From Candidatus Leptofilum gracile (GTDB lineage: Bacteria > Chloroflexota > Anaerolineae > Promineifilales > Promineifilaceae), in contig JADJOJ010000009.1 of the NCBI GenBank assembly GCA_016713825.1, forward strand, positions 253,520 through 317,519: 64,000 nt of DNA, given 5' to 3'. Shown here piece by piece: positions 52,923 to 62,458 of this stretch. The notes below the pieces were generated by a model. That model was not told the origin of the DNA. It saw nothing but the letters and a program-made list of their open reading frames with translations, and ran no database searches. The first letter of the stretch is position 1, and every line of letters starts with the position of its first letter. Position numbers and translations under genes: made by a program.

Positions 52923-54191
52923 ACTGGCTACGTAGGGCGATTGCATGACTTATGTAAATAGCGTGGTGGCGAGAATGAAGAAATGTGGTGAAATACGGGC
53001 TAAAAAGGAAAAAGCCCATGAAATCCCCCTTGTTATTAGGTATCGAGACGCATTTTGCGGCGGTTAGCGATCCACGTCAATATGGAAAAGTTGACCACCC
53101 GCTTATAAATATCATTTTTATTACCCTTTGGCGTCCTGTGCGGCGCCGATGACTGGGTGGCCATCACCGATTTTGCCCAAGCCCAAGAGGAGTGGCTGGC
53201 CAAGTATCTTGACCTGAAAAACGGGCTCCCCTCGCACGATACGTTGGGACGAACGTTTGCCATCATCGACCGCGAAGAGTTCCAACAAGGTTTTCTTAGC
53301 TGGATGAGCAGCGTTAGCCAACTCATAGCAGGTGTCGTGGCGATAGATGGCAAACAATTGCGCCGGTCGCATGACAAAGGCATTGGCAAAGAGGCGATTC
53401 ATATGGTTAGCGCCTGGAGTGTGGCCAATGGCTTAGTGCTCAGTCAGCGCAAAGTGGACGAAAAATCAAATGAAATTACGGCGATTCCCCTGTTGCTAGA
53501 AGCGTTAGATTTGACCGGCTGTATCGTTACCATTGACGCGATGGGCTGTCAAGAGAGATTGCCCAACAAATCGTCGAGCAAGCAGGCGACTATGTCCTGT
53601 CCCTCAAGGAAACCAGGGACAGTTGCATCAAGATGTGACCGCAATGTTTGACTACTTTGAGGGTATCGCTTTCAAAGAGATTGACCATGATTACCACAAG
53701 ACGGTCAACAAAGGGCATGGGCGCTTGGAGATACGAGAGTGCTGGGTGTTTGAACCAGCGGCCTGGTCAGACTATTTCCGCACTCTCGACAAATGGGCTG
53801 GGCTGCAATCAGTGGTCATGATTCGTTCACAACGTCAGGAAGGTGAAAAAGTCACCAGTGAAACACGCTATTTCATTACCAGTTTAGCCGCCCAAGCCGC
53901 CAAGATTCTCCAGACCGCGCGCCACCATTGGGGTATTGAGAATGAGTTGCACTGGGTATTGGATGTTGCTTTCAACGAAGACCAAAGCCGGGTTCGACAA
54001 GGATATGCGGCTGAAAACCTGGCTGTCATTCGTCATTTGGTGCTGAATTTGTTGTCTCAGGAACAGAGCCACAAGGTAGGCAAAAAGAACAAGCGATTGC
54101 GTTGTGCCTGGGATGTTGCTTATCGCGAGAAGGTATTATCAGGCTTCACAGCATTATGTTAACTTTCATGCAATCGCCCTAACTGGCTACG
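52923..54191. mobile_element. ISAs1-family insertion sequence with 10-bp target duplication
   Basis: The element is 52933-54181 (1249 bp). Its ends are perfect 16-bp inverted repeats, TAGGGCGATTGCATGA and its complement. Both sides carry the same 10-bp target repeat, ACTGGCTACG, at 52923-52932 and 54182-54191. Size, ends and duplication length all fit the ISAs1 family. An intact duplication implies a fairly recent insertion. It has no ACGGCCGT site. Confidence 0.9.
53018..54162 (+). pseudogene. ISAs1-family transposase, frameshifted
   Basis: The coding region runs in pieces from ATG 53018 (MKSPLLLGIETHFAAVSDPR) to TAA 54162. The pieces contain VLCGADDWVAITDFAQ, GLPSHDTLGRTF, GVVAIDGKQLRRSHDK, HMVSAWSVANGLVL, GYAAENLAVIRHLVLNLL, with catalytic-type Asp at AIDGK. 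Frame changes are needed near 53128, 53555 and 53609. The intact target repeat argues against long decay, so some shifts may be sequencing errors. As read, no functional protein is made. Confidence 0.85.
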
Positions 54192-54256
54192 GTACTGAAA
54201 TTACAGAGATTGTAAAAGTTCTTAGGAGTATTCTTCTTCTACCACTCGCTTCAGAA

Positions 54257-55487
54257 TTAAGTAAAGTGCAAAAAGTTTTCAGAATTTAGAAAGTGAGGCA
54301 TCATAGACAGATGCCAAAGAAAATCAATTACACCTTAACAACCGAATCTCTTGGACTCATTGAGCAAGCGATCAAAAATCACGAGGACCTTCGCGTGCGC
54401 CATCAGGCTACCCTGATCCGTCTGCTCCATCTTGGCCAAAAAGCCCGCTGAGATCGCTAAGCTCCTAGCGATTCAACCCAGCCAGGTTTACTATTGGCAT
54501 AAACGTTGGCGAAGAGGGCATTGATGGACTAGCGGACAAACTACGCGCAGGCCGCCCAAAAGCAGCCGATGCGCAGTATCGCCAAATCTTAGAGGAGACG
54601 ATGGCTAAAGAGCCGACCGAGTTAGGCTATGCCTTTAACGTTTGGGATGCAAAGCGGCTTATGGCTCATCTAGAGCAGGCGACGGGGATTCGCGTTACGG
54701 AACGCACCTTCCTCAATATTTTAGCTGAGCAAGACTATGTTTATCGTCGCCCTAAGCACACCCTTGACCCCCTGCAAGACAAAGCCGTCAAAGCCAGAGC
54801 CGAAGCGACGCTAGAAGAGCTGAAAAAAAAGCTGAACGCGCCGAGATCGAACTTTTCTTTGTGGACGAAACGACACTGAGACTCCTGTGTGTACTCATAA
54901 AGTGTTGGATGAAGCGCGGTCAGCAAAAGCGGGTAGCGGCACCAGGACCGGCTCAATGGCATCACCTTTTCGGAGCCTACAACTGGCGCACCGATGAAGT
55001 CATCACCCTGCCCGTAGCCAAAGAACTCGGCTTCTTTCTCCAGCTTTATCCAACTTCTGATGGCGACTGCGCCTCAGGACCGACCGGTTGTGCTCGTGAT
55101 GGACAATGCCTCTTACCATCATAGCCAGGCTTCCGAAGCACTTCTAGCCTTTTTTGAAACACGTTCGACAGTCTTCTGGTTGCCCCCTTACTGTTCGGAC
55201 TTAAATCCCATTGAGCGCTATTGGCGGCACCTGAAAGAGAAAGCGTGTGCCAATCGCCTGTTCAAAACGATTGATGAGATGATTGATTCGGTTGATAAGG
55301 TACTGACTATTCAGAACGAGATTGCCCATTCTGACAGATTCTTATTTACGAAAACTTTTTGCTGACTACTTAAGTGGTTGGAAAAAAGTTTTTAAAATTC
55401 TTTATCAACAGATTTTGCAGATTTAGGGGGAAAAATCCGTGAAATCTTTGATGATTATTTTTCAAAAACTTTCGGCACTTTACTTAA
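54257..55487. mobile_element. IS630-family insertion sequence remnant
   Basis: TTAAGTAAAGTGC at 54257-54269 is repeated in inverse at 55475-55487, with an AAAGTTTT block also shared, giving ends that match at 21 of 23 positions. An alternative inner right end at 55350-55373 matches the left end at 20 of 24. TA at both outer ends fits the TA target of IS630/Tc1. The size is about 1.2 kb (outer) or 1.1 kb (inner). It follows the ISAs1 element by 76 nt and lies next to a broken glycosyltransferase. Confidence 0.75.
54311..55365 (+). pseudogene. IS630-family transposase, broken
   Basis: Fragments of a DDE transposase lie in order in changing frames: PKKINYTLTTESLGLIEQAI at the start; a helix-turn-helix part near 54440-54540; EPTELGYAFNVWDAKRLMAHL and YVYRRPKHTLDP; FFVDETTLRL with the second-domain Asp; WRTDEVITLP; and VVLVMDNASYHHSQ then FWLPPYCSDLNPIERYWRHLKE with the last Asp and Glu. 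At least three frame changes and one early stop occur. It is not functional as read. Confidence 0.82.
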
Positions 55488-55495
55488 GTGTTTCA

Positions 55496-56620
55496 CTAAC
55501 AAGAGATGGTGGATCGTTGATGGAGTGCTTCAAAGAACAAGCGTTCGTATTTGTCTGTAACAGATTCCCAAGTATATGTTTCATTTGCATGCTTACGCGC
55601 TAAAAATCGGTACTTTTTCACTTTATCAGGATTCTCAATTAAACAATTCAATATGGATTGCAAACTATCAACCCCTTTTTCACCATTATAAGAAAAACCG
55701 GCTTGGCCAATTGTTTCCAGATTCTCGGCTATATTATGTGCTATAACGCAGTTGCCAAATGCCATTGCCTCAATGAGTGCCGGGTGTGTGCCTCCTACTC
55801 CTGAAGTCTCTACAAATAAATAGGCATTGGAATTAAGTTCTTGATACCCTTTTCCAAATACGTACCCAGTAAAAATAATTCGTGGATCGTTTTCAGTTAG
55901 CGCATGCAATTGTGCTTTGTATTCTTCGGCATAAGCTGCATCGCCCACAATGACGCACTTCATATCTGTATTCAAATGACGAAAAGCGGCAACTAAATGA
56001 TGGATGTAATTCTCTGGTACTCAGCGACCAACAAACAAGATGTATTTTCGTGGTTCTAGACCGAATAGTGCAAGCGTTTCTCCAGGTGACAAAATTTCAA
56101 CATCGGAACCAGATGGAATGTAGGCAGGCTCTCTCTCATAAAGGTCCCGATAGTATGTCTGGACAACTTGAGAATCTGTGATGAATAAATTGGGTAATTT
56201 AGTAGCCAAATATTCAGAATATCGAATATATTGTTTAGCAAAGGCAGGCCATTTTTCACGCTTCCAGTCTAAACCATCGACGTTAAGCAATGTTTTTGTG
56301 CCAACCAGCTTGGGAATCCAGGTCAAAGGGCTGTTGCCAGCAATAAAATAGAGGGCAATATCGTAGTTTTGGGTGAGGGCATGAAGCGAAGATAAAAAAG
56401 AATGAGCGATTGTGTCAAAGTATTTATTGGCAATGGTGGGTAATTTTACGAGGCGGATTCCTTTATAATACTCACCTTCATACTGAATGTGGTGAGAGCG
56501 GCAATAAACAGTAACTTCGTGGCCTCGTTGAACAAGGCGTTGGCCAAGCTGTTCAGCACATGTTTCAAAACCACTGTAGCTTGCCGGAATTCCCCTTGTT
56601 CCAAGGAGAGCAATTTTCAT
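55496..56620 (-). pseudogene. Glycosyltransferase (DUF1972 plus GT1) with in-frame TGA
   Basis: The amino part from ATG 56618-56620 has MKIALLGTRGIPASYSGFE, the DUF1972 opening, and ends ILFVGR followed by TGA (complement of 56021-56023). The same frame then continues VPENYIHHLVAAF, CVIVGDAAYAEEYK and ETSGVGGTHPALIEAMAFG. Relatives read GRLVPEN, so the TGA replaces a Leu codon: a nonsense change or base-call error, not a Cys site. The protein would otherwise be about 374 residues and complete. It is next to the IS630 remnant. Confidence 0.8.
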
Positions 56621-56682
56621 TTTGTTATCGTTCCGTTTGTTTGGTAATGATAGATCTTTCCCAGCGAAAGTAAGAATCCAAT

Positions 56683-57684
56683 TCACTTTAACATTGCAAC
56701 CGTCTCTACCTGATCACGAAAAAGATCTGCAATTACGTTATCTAATTCGACTAGCTTGTAGGGGGATGGAGGAGATAAAGGGGTTTGGGCATATTGAATT
56801 AATTCTTTGTCTTGAGGTAGATTACAAAAGGCAAGTATTTGAGCTAAGCTATGATTAGGATTCTTAATCAAATCTTCGAAATGTAGCAAATAAATGTTAT
56901 TGGGATGTTGTTTATACCTTTCTATTCCAGCTTGCATTGTAACAATCCACTCCACTGCTGCCATATCGATCGGCCGGATAAAATCCCTGATTTTAGCTTC
57001 TTTCCCTACAAAGAGGGGATTGTTGTTAACAAGTTCGTTAACCATAATGAGCCATTTACGACGATTTCTGCCCCACCAGTCGTGAATCTGTCCATTAACG
57101 TGTACTGCCTCGCGTAGAGACCAACTCTCGATCGAATGAATTGTATCCCAATCGTTCCGAACCAAGAAGATAAATTTAGCGTCAGGGAAAATAGCTTGGA
57201 CAAACGGTATACAAAAAATCATTTCGGGGTTTTTGTCTACAATCCGTTTAGAACCCGTGAGTGTAGCATAAGCACCAAATAATCTGCGGGCTGTCTGTTT
57301 AACAGTTTGACTGGCATCACTTGCATATAATCTATAACGGCCTGGAATTGTGGTCGTATAGTTGCCATTTACGTCTTCGTAATTATGAATGGTGTGCCAT
57401 ATGGCCTTTGGTTCATTTAATAAACCAACATGCGGATGGAAAGATAAAAGCGTTGCCAAAATAGTAGATCCACTACGACCAGATCCTACGATAAAGACCG
57501 GTTGTTTTATTGATTTCCAAAAACTCAGATGCTTTTCAATAGCAAAATGGGCGAAAACGATGGAATTTAGCCAGCGATGACTGGTTGTGAGAGGGCGTCC
57601 TTCAAAACAGAGGCGCGTTACGATTCTTCGTAATGCGGAGATGGGACGCCTTTTAAGATATTCTAGATCAACTTGGGCAATCAT
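56683..57684 (-). CDS. Sulfotransferase-family protein 1
   Basis: A 333-residue protein with the PAPS 5-phosphosulfate loop VGSGRSGSTILATLLSFHP and a later KFIFLVRNDWDTIHSIESW 3-phosphate-binding-type block. These features fit the PAPS-dependent sulfotransferase family. In a glycan locus it would sulfate a sugar. It overlaps, in an unrelated frame, only the discarded amino extension of the preceding glycosyltransferase. Two further sulfotransferase-like genes follow upstream. Confidence 0.85.
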   Translation of the reverse strand: MIAQVDLEYLKRRPISALRRIVTRLCFEGRPLTTSHRWLNSIVFAHFAIEKHLSFWKSIKQPVFIVGSGRSGSTILATLLSFHPHVGLLNEPKAIWHTIHNYEDVNGNYTTTIPGRYRLYASDASQTVKQTARRLFGAYATLTGSKRIVDKNPEMIFCIPFVQAIFPDAKFIFLVRNDWDTIHSIESWSLREAVHVNGQIHDWWGRNRRKWLIMVNELVNNNPLFVGKEAKIRDFIRPIDMAAVEWIVTMQAGIERYKQHPNNIYLLHFEDLIKNPNHSLAQILAFCNLPQDKELIQYAQTPLSPPSPYKLVELDNVIADLFRDQVETVAMLK

Positions 57685-57719
57685 TTACTGAGCGGTTTTG
57701 AAGGAGGCGCAAGCGTCCT

Positions 57720-58892
57720 TTAATCTTGATGAAGAATTTGTGTGTAGAACTGTTTGGTTTCTTGGGCAATTGATTCCCAGCTAAAGCGTTCTGTAACATC
57801 TTTTTTTGCTGCTTTTGCTAACCTAGCAGCATATTGTGGATCTGCCAATAGCTTTTGTATGGCAACGGCCGTTTCCCGGGCATCGGTGGTTGATACCAAT
57901 AATCCTGATTTCCCATCCTCGATGATATCCTGATTACTTCCTACGGCCGTTGCTATCACCGCTTTTCTCAGACTCATTGCCATTAACAAGGCTGCACTTT
58001 GGTATATCCATTGATAAGGAAAAACAATTACATCAGCTGTCGAGAAAAGGAGCATCATTTTTTCGTCACTTACTCGTTCTAGCTTCCATATCACATTTTT
58101 ACTAATCCCAAGTGATTTCACAAGTGCTATTTCCGAATTTACGTCTCTATCTTGTGTTTGTCCTGCAATGACTAAGCGAATATCAGGCCAAGTTGCTATA
58201 AGGTGACTTATAGCTTCAATTACAAGATCGAGACGTTTGTTTGGTTTAATGGTGCCAAAAACTAAAACAATTGGCGTATTTGGCTCAAGTCCTAGACTGA
58301 TTTTCGCTTCAGAGGTAGTAAACTTTTGCTCAGGAATATATTTTGTATAAGCACCTGGCTGAATAAAAATGGTTTTTTTTAATAAATTTGCATCTAAATC
58401 AGCTAATTTTTGCATAGAATGATTTGAATTTACGATAAGACCAGACGCATTCTGGTAGATCTTATGCAAAAATCCATGCCGGGCAACCGTAACGTCGGCA
58501 CCATAAGCGAATGGAACCACATCATGTATGGTGATGATTCGCTTAGTAGGTATTTTTTCTAAAACTTCCAAAAATAAATAATCCAAAATCGGTATCTGAA
58601 AGAAATGGAAATGAGTAATTTGGGGTCTACTTCGCAGTATTAACTGTTTGATTTTTAGTAAAGAATAGGCATATCTAAGACCACGAATATACTTAGGCGT
58701 TTCTCCATAAATGCCTTTAAATCCCGGTAAAATGGTTATATGTTCGGGTCGCAGCAAGTTTATTGCCGTTTCAAATGTCGAAACAAGTGTTATATCAACA
58801 TCTAATTTGTTTAGTTCAGCTGTTAAAGAGAAGTTATAGTAATGCATTCCCCGATTTGCGCCCACAGTGTCAATCATAAAAACAGAAAGCAT
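57720..58892 (-). CDS. Glycosyltransferase, family 4
   Basis: A GT-B glycosyltransferase of about 390 residues starting at the ATG complementary to 58890-58892 (MLSVFMIDTVGANRG). A longer frame to 58970 would overlap the next gene. The donor half has PIVLVFGTIKPNKRLDLVIE, DVIVFPYQWIYQSAALLMAM and KAVIATAVGSNQDIIEDGKSG. Two ACGGCCGT sites (57862, 57941) are the last in the window. The donor sugar is unknown. Confidence 0.9.
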   Translation of the reverse strand: MLSVFMIDTVGANRGMHYYNFSLTAELNKLDVDITLVSTFETAINLLRPEHITILPGFKGIYGETPKYIRGLRYAYSLLKIKQLILRSRPQITHFHFFQIPILDYLFLEVLEKIPTKRIITIHDVVPFAYGADVTVARHGFLHKIYQNASGLIVNSNHSMQKLADLDANLLKKTIFIQPGAYTKYIPEQKFTTSEAKISLGLEPNTPIVLVFGTIKPNKRLDLVIEAISHLIATWPDIRLVIAGQTQDRDVNSEIALVKSLGISKNVIWKLERVSDEKMMLLFSTADVIVFPYQWIYQSAALLMAMSLRKAVIATAVGSNQDIIEDGKSGLLVSTTDARETAVAIQKLLADPQYAARLAKAAKKDVTERFSWESIAQETKQFYTQILHQD

Positions 58893-58920
58893 TTTTATTG
58901 CTCGCTTAATTTTCCAGATA

Positions 58921-59868
58921 TTAAAGGTAATGGTATCGTCGTAAACCCGGTCTTGTGAGGAATGTAACAAGACGTTTTGAAACCTGGGGCATTACTTGCT
59001 GCCATACTTCATCTGGATGTAAATTGATATTGCCATTTTGAAAACGACATGGATTTCCCCAAACTGCATGGCTGTTAGATAAATTAACTTGATTATGAGG
59101 TCCAATTGGGAAATTTCGTGACGCTATATTCAGTAATCTTGTGACTTTAGATAAGGCTTCAGTGGGTTCCTTGATAAAATCCTCATAGCGCATAAAAAGG
59201 AAATTTTCCTGGGGTTGATGCAATAAAAGTTCTGTCAAAAAATTATATACGTTCCACCGCCACGCGCTTTTTAAAGGGTTAAATTGGTGCATATAAACAG
59301 TTTCTTTAGCGGATTTTTGTTGAATTTTCTTTTTTCCCCAGGAATAAGCTACTCCGCGTGAATCTCGAACTAAGTGCAATGTATAAACCTGAATATTGGG
59401 AATCAGACCAAGTAAAAAAGCATAGGTGGGTCGTTTTGATGAATCCACAATGATCTCGGCCCCTGTGATAGCAAAGATTGCATTATATAAACTTTCGAGA
59501 TTTCGCAAATATTCGGCTAATTCCTGGCGCAATTTTTCTTTTCCACCTGGAAACAACATTTTCCACGCGAAACGATTCCGGGTATAGATATTTCTCAGAT
59601 GTTCCATTTCACTGAAATCGATGCTCTTAGAATCGAATGCCTTAATAAAAATCTTTTGCCATATAAGACATTCTTTCGCTGGTACACCGCAAGCACACAT
59701 TCTATTGTCCATTAAGAAATGTCGCCATATACTCACCGCTTCGCCAACGAAAAAAAAGCCATCAATTTCCCCTAGAATATTCCCTAAAATCGTGCTCCCA
59801 CTTCGACCTTCTCCGGCAATATACAATATTTTGCGCGGTGAATCTTTTTTCATATCAAAAATTCCCAA
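58921..59868 (-). CDS. Sulfotransferase-family protein 2
   Basis: A 315-residue protein with the phosphosulfate loop IAGEGRSGSTILGNILGEID, and VYTLHLVRDSRGVAYSWGKKK as the 3-phosphate-binding block. A CACGVPAKEC segment near residue 60 is a Cys pair. It belongs with the proteins at 56683 and 61557, and the three imply a sulfated product. It may start at ATG 59868 or at the internal Met six residues later. Confidence 0.85.
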   Translation of the reverse strand: MGIFDMKKDSPRKILYIAGEGRSGSTILGNILGEIDGFFFVGEAVSIWRHFLMDNRMCACGVPAKECLIWQKIFIKAFDSKSIDFSEMEHLRNIYTRNRFAWKMLFPGGKEKLRQELAEYLRNLESLYNAIFAITGAEIIVDSSKRPTYAFLLGLIPNIQVYTLHLVRDSRGVAYSWGKKKIQQKSAKETVYMHQFNPLKSAWRWNVYNFLTELLLHQPQENFLFMRYEDFIKEPTEALSKVTRLLNIASRNFPIGPHNQVNLSNSHAVWGNPCRFQNGNINLHPDEVWQQVMPQVSKRLVTFLTRPGLRRYHYL

Positions 59869-59979
59869 TTCCTAAAGACTTGCTTTCTTAGTTGAATACT
59901 TTGTTAAGAAAGAAGTTCAACTTTTTCTTAACGGTTCATTAATCTTTGCTTTATCGATGATTTTTGTTGATTGCTATTA

Positions 59980-61548
59980 TTAGTCAATGCCGTAAGCCAA
60001 GTTTTTTATAAATTGGAAAAGCTTGACCACTTCTTTAATACGTAGAGCTAATAAGCTTAAGGCGAAAACAAACAAACCGATAGCCGATTTGAAAAATATA
60101 TCTAATATAGAAGCAACCAAAGGAACAGAATAGGAAAACTTGAATTGCTCCTCTAAAATTAATAAAACTGTGACAAGCAACAGTGACGCTAAAGCTACGC
60201 GAGCGAAAAATGAAATTAAACTTGTATCAATAATTTGAATGCGACGATTTAAAATCCAAGCAGACAGCAAAGTTATCGCCGTTCGCGATAAAGTTAAAGC
60301 TAATGCTAATCCTGGTGCTCTAAAAATAAAAAATAGAAAGAAATTAAGAATGAGATTGAGAACAAATGAAGCCAATCTAAACAAAAATGGTCGTTTTGTA
60401 TCCCCTATCGAATAAAAAGCGGTTTGTAGAGCTTGAAATACGGCCCAAGCAGGTATGCTAATCAAATAAATACTGAGAAAAAATGCTAAAGTTAGAGTGT
60501 CATCTGCCCTAAATGCGGCTCTCTCAAATAGTAACCGAACAATGGATTCGCTTAAACCTATAATTAATGCAGAAACCGAGAAAGATAAAAGAATCAGAAT
60601 TTTTATGGATGTGATCAAAGTTCTTTTATAGTTAATGATATCATTATTTATAGATTGTGAGGAAAGGTATGGTAAGAATGCAGTTGTTACGCTGCCTACA
60701 AAGATATTATCTACAGCTCGAAGGATTTGTTTTGCGTATCCTATGGTAGAAACAACACCAAAAGGGAGAAAAGAAGCTAAAAATCTTTCAATAAGCACAT
60801 TCCCTTGCCCCATAAGAGCTCCAGCTAATGGATGACGCATTTGATGTAAGGCCATTTGGGTAACTCTATCTTCAATAGAGAAAGATAATTTATATCGAAA
60901 GCCTCTGATGAAAAGACTGGTCATAATAAATACTAATTGTGCAAATGCGGCAATTACATAGCCAATAGCTACCGTATGAATTTCAAGTAATGGGGCTAAA
61001 AGAATTGTTAGTATGACAGAAAAGTTTTTTATTAGACTAATAGCTGCTGGAAAAGCAAAACTGTTTGAAGCATTTAAAGAGGCTTTTACCACTTCAATAG
61101 CTCCAACCGGGATCACTGTTAAGAAAAGTATGCGACTAAGGTCTATCGCAAGACTTTTTGTTGATTGAGTAAGACCTGCTCCTAATATACTTATTGTAAT
61201 TGGGGATCCTAAAATTCCTATTATGCTAATTGGGATAAAAAGCATAAAACCAGCGTTTATCAAATTATTAGTTAGGTACCATACATTGTTTTTTCCTTGT
61301 TCTATCCACACTTTTGCGAAAAGAGGGACGAGTACAACATTTATAACTACTAAGCAAATCGAAGAAATAAATTGAGGTAATGTGATAGCAATAAATAAAG
61401 CGTCTGTTTCTTGACTAATCCCAAATCGGCTTACAATTATAATATCGACCATTAAAGCAGATATAAATCCCAGGCCACTAATAAAGGAAATCTTCCCAGC
61501 TGAGCTAATAACATAGGAAATATTTTTTTGAGGTTGAAACTTAGCCAT
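59980..61548 (-). CDS. MurJ/MviN-like lipid flippase
   Basis: A 522-residue membrane protein with 13-14 helices of the MOP superfamily. It resembles MurJ (lipid II flippase): FISALMVDIIIVSRFGISQETDALFIAI near the start, then LPQFISSICLV, and GALMGQGNVLIERFLASFLPFG in the middle. In a polysaccharide locus it may instead flip a glycan carrier; the real murJ is expected elsewhere. The sequence is AT-rich and has no ACGGCCGT motif. Confidence 0.85.
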   Translation of the reverse strand: MAKFQPQKNISYVISSAGKISFISGLGFISALMVDIIIVSRFGISQETDALFIAITLPQFISSICLVVINVVLVPLFAKVWIEQGKNNVWYLTNNLINAGFMLFIPISIIGILGSPITISILGAGLTQSTKSLAIDLSRILFLTVIPVGAIEVVKASLNASNSFAFPAAISLIKNFSVILTILLAPLLEIHTVAIGYVIAAFAQLVFIMTSLFIRGFRYKLSFSIEDRVTQMALHQMRHPLAGALMGQGNVLIERFLASFLPFGVVSTIGYAKQILRAVDNIFVGSVTTAFLPYLSSQSINNDIINYKRTLITSIKILILLSFSVSALIIGLSESIVRLLFERAAFRADDTLTLAFFLSIYLISIPAWAVFQALQTAFYSIGDTKRPFLFRLASFVLNLILNFFLFFIFRAPGLALALTLSRTAITLLSAWILNRRIQIIDTSLISFFARVALASLLLVTVLLILEEQFKFSYSVPLVASILDIFFKSAIGLFVFALSLLALRIKEVVKLFQFIKNLAYGID

Positions 61549-61556
61549 TTATAGTT

Positions 61557-62327
61557 TTAGGGGAGAAAATCAGGAAATGCGTTTCGTAACTTTCTAAATA
61601 AATTTGCATAAATATTGGAGCCCCAAACTAAATTCTTCCGTAGCATTTCCAAAAGCTTAAAAGTTAAATAATTTAATTGTGTTATTTGGAAATCTCCCCA
61701 AGATATCGGGGTTTTATAGTTCCATATTTTCATGTATGCACCAAAAACAAATTGCACTTGTTGATAAGTTTCGGGTGAATAATAGCTCCAAAAATTTTCA
61801 GGTTTTTGGTCTGTTTTGTTTACAGTTGGCAATGGTCGATTTTGTTTAATATTTAGCAAGTGTAAAAGATGAGCAAAATCTTTTTGTAAATATTCGTAAC
61901 GAATAATAAAGTCAAACTGATGGGGTCTCGGACTACCCCAACTGTCATATGGCAGACGGTAAAATTTTAACAAATAGTCACTGAAAGATGCATTATTGTC
62001 TGTTATAAAATGAAACTCTCTTAATTCTTGACTAGAAACATGTCCTCCATTTATCTGTAAATATTTTTGGTCGGTGTAAAAGTTTTGATGGTTTGTCTTA
62101 TATTTGAAGAATAAAGTGACAGCAATGTCAAGTGGATTACGGATTCCCGCAAAGGAAAAATAGGTTTTCTCTACAGGTGAAGCCAGCTTCAAAAATTCAT
62201 AGTAGTGTGCATGCTTATGTAATATAGGCTCTCCATCATAATGTTGGCATAGTTCTCGGCTGATTCCCGTCGAAGCAGTATGTGGCATTTCAATGAAAAT
62301 GTATCGATGTTTATGACTGATTATCAT
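61557..62327 (-). CDS. Sulfotransferase family 2-like protein 3
   Basis: A 256-residue protein beginning with YIFIEMPHTASTGISRELCQHY, a form of the sulfotransferase phosphate loop (PHTASTGIS, cf. PKTGSTSI in carbohydrate sulfotransferases), and FAGIRNPLDIAVTLFFKYK as the Arg/Asn 3-phosphate block. The His at PH is unusual; Lys is expected at that place. It is the first gene of the minus-strand locus. Carbohydrate sulfation is inferred. Confidence 0.75.
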   Translation of the reverse strand: MIISHKHRYIFIEMPHTASTGISRELCQHYDGEPILHKHAHYYEFLKLASPVEKTYFSFAGIRNPLDIAVTLFFKYKTNHQNFYTDQKYLQINGGHVSSQELREFHFITDNNASFSDYLLKFYRLPYDSWGSPRPHQFDFIIRYEYLQKDFAHLLHLLNIKQNRPLPTVNKTDQKPENFWSYYSPETYQQVQFVFGAYMKIWNYKTPISWGDFQITQLNYLTFKLLEMLRKNLVWGSNIYANLFRKLRNAFPDFLP

Positions 62328-62384
62328 AGTTTGTGCAATCGATTATGTGCATTGTTTTCTTAATACACCTTGTAAGTGCTAAAT

Positions 62385-62413
62385 AGGACAATTGTACCGT
62401 AAGAAAGTATAAT
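62385..62413 (+). promoter_or_regulatory. Promoter of the surface repeat protein
   Basis: AGGACA (62385-62390) and a consensus TATAAT (62408-62413) are separated by exactly 17 nt, 45 nt before the ATG at 62459. The -10 is perfect and the -35 matches TTGACA at 4 of 6. Confidence 0.6.
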
Positions 62414-62458
62414 AATCTCATTCTGTCAAGTACTGTTTATCCAAAATGGAAGGGAATC

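Noticed and set aside
11929..56023. TGA reassigned as a sense codon across the genome
   Set aside because: TGA ends many intact genes here in the expected place (for example 3894, 4826 and 18247). The two in-frame cases therefore need separate explanations.
56021..56023. Selenocysteine at the glycosyltransferase TGA
   Set aside because: Family members have Leu and not Cys at this position, and no matching stem-loop is apparent.
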